DNA from: Meloidogyne chitwoodi
Taxonomy: Eukaryota > Nematoda > Chromadorea > Rhabditida > Meloidogynidae
Direction: 5' to 3'
Assembly: GCA_015183035.1 (NCBI GenBank)
Contig: JACZZP010000011.1
Location: 2,232,001 to 2,296,000 of the forward strand
Length of the DNA: 64,000 bases
Position 1 is the stretch's first letter. Each line of letters opens with the position of its first letter. Shown here piece by piece: positions 56,828 to 64,000 of the stretch. The position numbers and the translations under genes are program-made. The notes under the pieces are model-generated. The model was not told the DNA's origin, did not search any database, and saw only the letters and a list, made by a program, of their open reading frames with translations.

Positions 56828-57985
56828 TTAGTAAAAACCTTTATTTAGAATTTCATTAACTCTAATTTTTAAGTGTTCCATTAACTGATTTAATTGATCT
56901 ACTTTTTTATCATCTTTTTCATTTTTCAATTCATTTTTTAACTTTATAATTTCCTTAATATTTAAATAAATTTGTTGATAATAACACTCATCTAAATTTC
57001 TTAAGATTATTTTTGTTTTATCTTCCACTTGTTTAATCTCATCTTCTGTTAATTCTTGTTCTTTTCTTAACTTATTTTTTTTAATTTTATCTTTTAAATT
57101 TTTGGGGTCAGTGATTCCTTTTTTAGGATTATCTTTAATTTCATCTTGATATTGTTTAATTTCGTCTTCTGTGATTTCTTTATCTACATCTATTATTGGT
57201 TCACTTTTTATTTCTTTTAAATCAGTTAACATTATTGAAACAATTGGACCTTTTGCACCTTCTTTTATTATATCATTGTGGTCACGAAATATTACCTTTA
57301 AAAATTTATTATTCCTTTTAATATTTTTATTAATGAAACCATTTAATTACTTCAAATATTAAAAGAGGTAAAATAACCTTTGGAAAGTTACGAACCCGCA
57401 ACCCTACTCAGTTTTTATTGTCTTCAACTCATATATAATCGGACGCTTTACCAACTTAGCTACCGGCGCGACAACTTTGTGTTCTCTTTTTCTATTATAG
57501 TTGGGATTTTTTTTAATTCTTAACCGTTTTTCAAATTTACAGTTCAATTTTTAAATATTTTTTACCTGTTGTGGTGTTTCAATATTTATTTCTTTCATAA
57601 TTAATGGATTTTTTTCTAATTCTAAATGTAAGCCTAAGTTTTTATTTTCCATTAATTTAGAAATTTCTGGTATCTCTTCGTCCATTTTAAATTGACAACT
57701 TTCTTCTAAAATAAAATTTTTTTAATTTAAAAAATTTTTTTTTATTTCTTATTAAATTTTCTGTATTTTACCTTCTTTTATATATTCTCCTTCAATAATT
57801 TCATTACTATTTTCAATATGATGAAGTGAACATTTAAAAGGTTTATCAAACTCTTTTAAATAACTATAAGATGCTTCATTATTTTCAATTCTCCAATCAT
57901 TATCAATTTTTATTTTATATTCTCTTGAACTACATTCATAAAATAATAAAATTGAAAAAAGAATGCCAAAAATTAAATTTGGCAT
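56828..57985 (-). CDS. Secreted pioneer protein, Lys/Glu-rich, unrecognised
   Basis: ATG at 57985 gives a signal peptide (MPNLIFGILFSILLFYECS). Exon 1 continues with IDNDWRIENNEASYSYL and FKCSLHHIENSN to about 57770. Exon 2 (about 57706-57567) contains CQFKMDEEIPEISKLMENKN. The last exon (about 57296-56828) contains VIFRDHNDIIKEG, then a repeat-like ITEDEIKQYQDEIKDN / LTEDEIKQVEDKTK and ends NKGFY at TAA 56830-56828. Only a few cysteines are present. A tRNA-like sequence occupies the intron before the last exon. I know no family; the signal peptide and charged body are compatible with a secreted effector or body-wall protein. It ends about 235 bp before the start of the next minus-strand gene, so a two-gene operon is possible. 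Confidence 0.62.
57379..57474 (-). tRNA. tRNA-like sequence (probable pseudogene) inside an intron
   Basis: Minus-strand GGTAGCTAAGTTGGTAAAGC and GGTTGCGGGTTCG resemble A and B boxes, with about 35 extra bases between (intron-like). It is similar over most of its length to 46655-46738. Acceptor arms do not pair, so a working tRNA is unlikely. Confidence 0.4.
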
Positions 57986-58119
57986 TAATCTTTTATAATC
58001 TTTTTTTTTAATATCTAAATAAAATATAATTTTATTTTAGATAACAATTTTCTATAAAATAAATTACAACCCCCCAAGAAAAAAAGTTTTAAAGCAAATC
58101 TTCTTTAAGGAGAAAAAAT

Positions 58120-58445
58120 TTTGGTACTTTTCCTTTATGGGCACAAATGTCCGCAAGATTTTGTCTGCAAAAAAATTTAATAGTTATTTTTTATTTTGGA
58201 GGCATAAAATCAACAATTTTTGCTAAAATTCATCAAATGCACCAACTTCTCTTCTTTTTACATCTTCCCTTCATAAAAATTCGCTAGATAGCTGTCAATC
58301 ATTTGTCGGTGTGTTCCAAATTGCTTCTTATTCCGCCATTTTGCCGGCCGCCAAGTTCTCTCTTTTTGAGAAAAATATTAAAAAATTTTTTGCAGACAAA
58401 ATCTTGCGGACAGTTGACTATAAAGGAAAAGTAAAAAAATTTTAA
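58120..58445. mobile_element. MITE with ggtacttttccttta ends
   Basis: Inverted ends: ttttggtacttttcctttat on the left and ataaaggaaaagtaaaa on the right. Inner inverted words are gtccgcaagattttgtctgc and gcagacaaaatcttgcggac. No ORF of note. Confidence 0.72.
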
Positions 58446-58638
58446 AGGAAAAATGAATAAATAAATTTTTGGGAGATCAAACTTTAATTTATATGCTCTT
58501 ACATCCACGCCTTTTTTATTTCTTATTCCCCCTTTTTATTCAAATTGCCATTAATAGTGGAGATAAAATTGGCATTATTTTCACGTGAATTTAGCTATTT
58601 CTCTTATGAAATAATTTTTTTTCCACTTTATGTCTGTT

Positions 58639-58738
58639 TAGCGTCTTGCAGCTAAAAAGAGTGAAAATGAAGAGGGACAAAGACGCCGTCAGAGAAAATC
58701 TCTTTTGTTTCCATACTCTTTTTAGCCGCAAGACGCTA
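58639..58738. mobile_element. 100-bp foldback element
   Basis: tagcgtcttgcagctaaaaa and tttttagccgcaagacgcta form a near-perfect inverted repeat around a short loop. Probably a tiny MITE. Confidence 0.6.
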
Positions 58739-59208
58739 AGCGTTTTTTTGTCTAACCACGGCATAACCTCTCCATTTATGCTTTTCATTTTTTCAAATTA
58801 TGTGGCAAATAATTGCTAAATTTTTTTTATTAACCTTTAAATGCACTTTTTAAGATGCCTTTCTCTTTTTCCCCTTTAAAATGCCCTTCTCTTTTTCCCC
58901 TTTAAAATTGCTCAAACATACACGTGAATTTTGCACATCCTTTCGAAATAATTTTTCTAATTTTACCTTTTTATTTTTTTAATGCCCTTTTATTTTTCCC
59001 GACATATTTTCGGCAATTTATTAAGAAAATAAGTTAAGTGCAATTATTTTGAAAGAAAAATTAATCTTTAATTTATTTTAAATTAAAGATTTAAATAATA
59101 ATTTTTTTATTTCTTTAAAAATTTATATATTCTGTCCATACATTTATTTATTTATTTATTTACTCCATCACCCCATTTATTATATTTTATACAAAAAGTT
59201 AAAAAGAA

Positions 59209-59917
59209 ATGTCTTCCCTGTCTGAAGAAGAAAAGAATGCCCTAATTTATCAAGCATTAAATGCTCAACTTAATTCGGTTTTGAATTTTTGAATATTTTA
59301 TTTAAAAATTTGGGGGAATATTAGGGAATAAAAATTAAAAAAAATTAATCATAAAAATTAATTTTAAAATAAACTTAAAAATTATTTTAATATATTAGTA
59401 TTGTCCATATAGCAATTTTGCTGTCGGAGCCTCAATACTTAATTCAAATGGCGAATTTTTTAGAGGAGGTATATTTTAAATTTATTTTTAATTTTAATAA
59501 AATTACCTAGTTAATGTTGAAAATGCTTCTTATGGTGGAACAATTTGTGCAGAACGCAGTGCCATATGTTCGGCTATTACTTCTCTTGGGGTTTCAAATT
59601 TTTGTCCAAAAGGGATCTGCGTGACAAGTATTTAAACTAAAAAATAATTTAATAACTAATGGCTATTTTTAATTTAATTAGCAAATTTACCTTCACCTGC
59701 TGCTCCATGCGGAATTTGTCGTCAAGTTTTGGCAGAATTTGGCGATTATCCAGTTTTTTTCTTAAATTTTTTATTAAAAATTTATTATTTTTAGGTTTTG
59801 CTTCATTCAACAACAACTAAATCTTTACTTATTACAAGTGTTAGTGAACTTCTTCCTATGAGCTTTACAAAAATACAAATTGAACAACATCAACAAATGG
59901 AAAAAGAAAAATTCTAA
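59209..59917 (+). CDS. cdd: Cytidine deaminase
   Basis: Four exons: 59209-59277 (MSSLSEEEKNALIYQ), about 59400-59468, about 59512-59628 and about 59682-59917 (internal in-frame GT/AG possible near 59755-59793). The product has YCPYSNFAVGA, NVENASYGGTICAERSAI and PCGICRQVLAEFG. These supply the Zn-binding Cys of CAE, the proton-shuttling Glu and the PCGxC cysteines of the homotetrameric cytidine deaminase family. At about 145 residues it has the usual family length. It deaminates cytidine and deoxycytidine to uridine forms for pyrimidine salvage in the cytosol. All key residues are present and no oddity is seen. Confidence 0.94.
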
Positions 59918-60405
59918 CTTATTTTTTTTTTAATTTTTTAAAATTTATTTTTAATTTTTTAAAATTTTTTTTTAATTTTTTAAATTTATTTAAAAAAAAA
60001 TATTGTCATCACTTTAAATTCACTTAAAAATTGTTTTTAAAATTCGGGGGAAATTACAATTAAATTTAATTTTTTAACTTTATTTTTTATCTTTTTGTCC
60101 CTTTTTAACAAATTTTCCCACATATAGTAAAAAATACAACAAACACACAATAAATAAATATAACACCCACAATTATGCTCTACAATTGGTCGTATGTCGT
60201 CATTGGGTCAAAAGAAATCAAAACGCCGATCGTCGTCAATGTTGGTTGTACGGGATACCACCCACTATTTTATATAATAAATGATCGCGCGCAGAATTTT
60301 TGTCTGCGGACAAATGAAAAATATGCAGACGAAATAGATTTTCTGTTAAATAAAAGTACAAACTAAAAAAATAAAATAATGAATTAACCTTAAAAATCAT
60401 TAGGG
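59918..60405. other. Spacer with an unclassified short open frame
   Basis: A 63-codon open frame at 60175-60366 (MLYNWSYVVIGSKEIK...) is the only coding-like item, and its middle is less AT-rich than the rest. I recognise nothing in it and give it little weight; it could be a decayed repeat. Confidence 0.3.
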
Positions 60406-60478
60406 TAGTTTGGTGTAGTTGGATAACATTTAGACTTGCTAGTGCTGATGACCAAGGTTCGAGTCTTCCTCTCGACTA
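60406..60478 (+). tRNA. tRNA-like sequence, anticodon unclear
   Basis: 73 bases with an A-box-like TGGTGTAGTTGGATAA and B-box-like GGTTCGAGTCT at normal spacing. The outer ends (TAGT / ACTA) can pair for only four to five bases and the anticodon stem is poor. Probably a pseudogene; a tRNA scan would decide. Confidence 0.4.
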
Positions 60479-60830
60479 TACTCCTAAATAAACAAAAAAT
60501 TCGCTTATAAAGATTAAATAAAAAATTGAGGATTTTGATTTTTAATTTAAATTTTTATTTACATTTAAATTTTTGTTAGAGAAATATTTACTCAAAAATC
60601 CGCAATTTCTTACGTTTCTGTACCTTTACCGCCAAATTCTTTCGCAACAAAGAGTAAGGTACAAAACATATAAAAAAGTAATTTCACAGCATTTAATTAG
60701 CTCCGCCTTCTTGTCTAATATAAAAGAAGTTGAGAAAATAAAAATTAAACAATTTTCTTAAAAGACAAAGTCTTTTCTAAAATTAAATAATTTATTTAAA
60801 AATTCTCAACTTTTAAATTTATTTAAAAAA

Positions 60831-61007
60831 ATGATCAGTATTATTCACCCACCCACAGAAATGCCAGAATTTGTTTCAGTAACAAGCAACGGACGACGAA
60901 ATTCTCGCCCACCAGCATTATCCGTAGTAATAATTAATGGAAGAACAACAACAAATAGTAACAATTATAGCAATAAATTTTCAAAAAAGATGAAAACAAA
61001 AAAGTAA
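60831..61007 (+). CDS. Small protein with PKA-inhibitor-like motif
   Basis: A 58-codon frame from ATG 60831 (MISIIHPPTEMPEF) to TAA 61005-61007. The stretch EFVSVTSNGRRNSRPP aligns with the cAMP-dependent kinase inhibitor (PKI) pseudosubstrate. The Phe sits eight residues before the first Arg and G-R-R-N is kept. The pseudosubstrate Ala is Ser here and the following Ile is Arg, so it would be a substrate rather than a blocker. The tail is Asn/Lys-rich. An upstream exon is possible: an open stretch at about 60561-60655 ends at a GT in the phase needed by an AG at 60837-60838. The PKI assignment is tentative. Confidence 0.35.
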   Translation: MISIIHPPTEMPEFVSVTSNGRRNSRPPALSVVIINGRTTTNSNNYSNKFSKKMKTKK

Positions 61008-61433
61008 ACCTTGTTGTGCCATTTTTACAAAAACATCAATTGATAAGTATTAAACGTTTGTCTGCAACTTGTAAATGGAAAATTTTAATTTTCCTTGTTG
61101 TTGAATAATTTGCTCTAATTTGGCTTAATAGCCTTTAGCAGAGAAAAAATGAATGAAGAAAAAGAGGAAATAATTGAAAGAAAATTTACAACTTTTAATA
61201 AAATCAACAAATTTATTTTTAAATACATTTATTGTTATTTTTTTTTGTAAAAAAAAAATAATAAAGATTAATATAAAATTTGTAAAATGAAAAAAATGTA
61301 AAATCACGAGTATAAAGGGCAGTTTAAATTAACCCAAAGTTATTTAACTAAATTTTGTAACATTTAATACTATTTTTTTAAAGTTTGACTCAAAAATAAA
61401 TATAATACATAAAAACAATAATTATAAAAATTA

Positions 61434-61786
61434 GGTAATATCAAGGTTCGTATTACCCCTTTTTTCTTCTTTCCATTTTCCTTTTTTTTATCTTTTTTTC
61501 CCAAACTTTTCCTTCTAGCGAGTAAGGAGGATTAATTTTTGGTACGTAAATTCCGCCTCCAATCCGGCAATAAGTGATTTCCTTCCTGAATTCTTATGGC
61601 GAAAACGTTTTGATATTTCAGTTGTATTTTATAATCACCATGTTTCAATATTATATTCTTTCGAACAATAAAAATTAATCCATTTTGATTGTTACTTGCC
61701 AGAAGCAAAAAACAGGAAAAGTTTGGGAAAAAAAATAAAAAAAAAAGGAAAATGGAAAAAGGGGGAATACGAACCTTGGTATTACC
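61434..61786. mobile_element. MITE with ggtaatatcaagg ends and exact 8-bp TSD
   Basis: Target duplication aaaaatta at 61426-61433 and 61787-61794. Inverted ends are ggtaatatcaaggttcgtat and atacgaaccttggtattacc. Inner inverted runs include tttccattttcctttttttt. The GG...CC ends and 8-bp duplication resemble the Merlin-like copies in this window. It abuts the stop codon of the kelch gene. Confidence 0.88.
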
Positions 61787-61791
61787 AAAAA

Positions 61792-64000
61792 TTAATGCAA
61801 ATCAAAATTATTAAAAAATAGTTGTAAAAATGGTAATTTATTCTTATTTAATTCAAAAACCTTTTTTTCACCACAACTTTCACAAATTAGCTTGACTAAT
61901 TCATCTGCAAGCGCTCTCTTTTGTGACATTGGTGAAAGAGGTGGAAAATTGCGAGGATGACGACGATGTCGAGCACTTCAAATATTTGAGAAATTTAAAA
62001 ACATTTTTTAGAAATCTTTTTTAAGAGAAATTAAACAAACCTTTGTTCTCCGTCTTCACCAATATCAGAATCACTTTCATCTCCAATAATTCCATCAAGA
62101 TTTAACAAATGGAAATTTTGTGGTACTGGAGTTGGTTGCTTAAAAAGAAAACGTTTTTAAATTAAATTTAAAAAAATAAAAATTATTAAAAAAAAAAACC
62201 CAATAATGTGAAGGTGAAGAATCTCTTGGAGTATTTCCACCACCAACAATATTGAATTTTAAAGCTTTTGAACGTCTTCGAATACAAAGAAGAACACGTA
62301 AATGTGAATATAACGAATCAGGCAAATTTGGCAGAAAATAAGTATCAGCAAAAGTTTGTAAATCTTGTGGAGGTAAAATATGAGGAGGAAGTTGAGATTC
62401 TCTTTTAGAAGATGAGCAGCAGTTGAGAAAAGGATTCTTTAAAAAAATATAATTAAAAATTTTAAAAAATTTGTAAAAACCGATTCTTTTTTTAAAAATT
62501 TGTTGTTATCATATTTTATCGTTTGAACAATCCAACGTTCAACAATATTAGTTGCCAAAGCATTTAATGCTAATTGACGAAGTGTAGGAGGTGAGAGACG
62601 ATAAACCAGAAGAGTACGTACAAAAGGAGATTCTCTCGAAGGAGACTTAAAAATTTAATAATTATATAAAAATTACAAAAAAAACCTCGTTCATTCCTCC
62701 ATAAATAAGTATAGCTTCTTCACGCATTAATACAGAACAATGCCAAAGCCTTGAAGGGAGTCGATGTTCTAATGGAGGAATTTGTCTCCAAAAATGTCTT
62801 CTTTTTTCTATCAAGTTTTGTTGTTTTAAAGAAGAATTGAAGAATGGGTTTGTTTGTCTTTGTCTTTGAAAAATATTTTGATTATACAACTCGTTTATAT
62901 TTAATTCCCAAAGGTCGCTAAGTGCTTGACCTCGAGAACATAAACCTCCATAACATAAAATCTAAAAAAATGAATTTATTTAAAAATAAAAAAACAGAAT
63001 ATTTTGATGGTTTTTAATTTAAAAAATTCAATTTTGGTTTGTTTTTGTGAGAAATAAATTTTTGTTTAAAAATTTGTTTTAAAAGGTAAATAAAGATAAG
63101 CAAAAAAGCATATAAATATAAAAATATATAACCTTTCTTTGTTTATTCAACAATGTCATCGAACACCATGAACGGCCTATAGGTAACAAATCTAATGATT
63201 CGTCCATAGTTTTATCTCTGAAAATTCAAAAAATAAATGTTGTTTAAATATTTAATTTACAATTGTGTCCAAACAAAACTGCCCAAATCAAGACAATATA
63301 AATCGTTTAAACGAGATTGATTATGTCTTCCTCCAAAAAGGAATACCTAAAAATTTAAAAAATAATAATAATATCAAATAAATTAAAAAACCTGATTTAA
63401 TTCTTCAACATAAATACAAGCAGCAGCAGCTCGAGGTGAGGGACGCTGTCCTCCTTGCTCTTTCTCAAACCAACATTCTTTAAGCAGATCATAATAAATT
63501 AATTGATTATTCCTTTTAAAAAATATTTTTTTAATAAAAAATAAGAATATTAATACCAACAAGTTCCCATGTCATCATCTAAAAAATATTGAGGTTGAAA
63601 AAAATATTGTTGATTATTATGTCCGAGACGATGCCAACTCATTCCATAACCTCCAAAAATGAAAAACCTAAATTTTAAAAAAATTGAAAGAATTTTTAAA
63701 TTTTAAAGATAAACTTGTCATCGGCAATCCAGGAGGAAGTTTTATCTCTAGGAGTAGGAATTTTTCCATCACGAGGTATTTTTTTAGGCAATAAAATGCC
63801 TGTTTGAAGATCAATTGCTTTAATTATTAATCGTTAATTTATTTAAAAAAGTAAACAAACAAAGCAATGTTGATGTATTAACCAATCGACGATGAATTTC
63901 ATCAAAAAGACAACCACCAAAAATGTATAAATGGTCTTTGAATACACCAGCTGTTGCTCCAGAGTTTGGTCTTAACTGAAGATTCGTCTCACATTGAATT
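61792..64000 (-). CDS. Kelch-repeat protein with BC-box-like tail (5' end outside window)
   Basis: The frame enters from the right edge. Kelch blades are marked by repeated hydrophobic-GG motifs: LYIFGGCLF, FIFFGGYGMSW, VFLFGGRHN, ILCYGGLCSRG and ILIYGGMNE, each with upstream Arg-Pro or Trp contacts. After the propeller comes SPPTLRQLALNALATNI (about 62590-62550), which fits a BC-box (T-L-x3-A-x3-L), followed by LPNLPDSLYSHLRVLL. This suggests an Elongin/cullin-2 type E3 adaptor such as the KLHDC group. The tail has an acidic stretch (IGDESDSDIGEDGEQ) and a basic end (ARHRRHPRNF ... NFDLH) with TAA at 61794-61792. The stop lies inside the target duplication of the adjacent MITE. Adaptor function is inferred, not shown. 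Confidence 0.78.

Overview
The window is nuclear DNA of a nematode, most probably a plant-parasitic root-knot type (Meloidogyne-like). It is extremely AT-rich, has many 40-200 bp introns, and is dense with short inverted-repeat transposons. Gene content fits: a bifunctional isocitrate lyase/malate synthase, a supplementary-type nuclear receptor, two PAN plus zona-pellucida (ZP) cuticle-matrix genes, and small secreted pioneer proteins. Exon joins were worked out by hand from GT/AG sites, reading phase and family similarity; no alignment or transcript data were used.

Layout, left part. 1-0.84 kb (minus): membrane-anchored SAM-dependent methyltransferase with an in-frame stop, cut by the window edge. 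1.04-3.79 kb: near-intact hAT transposon with an 8-bp target duplication. 4.1-6.4 kb: MITEs around a roughly 300-bp-arm palindrome that carries two divergent genes for 73-residue secreted peptides. They share an identical signal exon but have quite different second exons (six-Cys versus Arg-rich). 7.1-11.4 kb (minus): nuclear hormone receptor. 11.4-14.6 kb: no gene seen.

Centre. 14.6-34.1 kb is a mirror-image cluster. Two [F-box gene + coiled-coil/C2H2 zinc-finger gene] units point left on the minus strand and two point right on the plus strand. A multi-PAN/ZP transmembrane gene (21.7-26.7 kb) sits near the axis. Units share promoter-side sequence, exon phases and downstream flanks, so they arose by duplication; one zinc-finger copy is frameshifted. 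Three Merlin-like elements (two in or beside the cluster) and several MITEs were inserted afterwards.

Right part. 35.5-36.3 kb: deletion-derivative hAT element. 37.6-42.6 kb (plus): complete glyoxylate-cycle fusion enzyme. 44.3-49.2 kb (plus): LET-653-like PAN/mucin/ZP gene. 50.5-56.6 kb (minus): long disordered, highly charged, probably nuclear protein with a ubiquitin-interacting motif and a SUMO-interacting-like motif. 56.8-58.0 kb (minus): secreted pioneer protein directly upstream on the same strand. 59.2-59.9 kb (plus): cytidine deaminase. 60.8-61.0 kb (plus): small ORF with a PKA-inhibitor-like motif. 61.8-64 kb (minus): kelch-repeat protein with a BC-box-like tail, open at its 5' end. 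Three tRNA-like sequences lie at 46.7, 57.4 and 60.4 kb.
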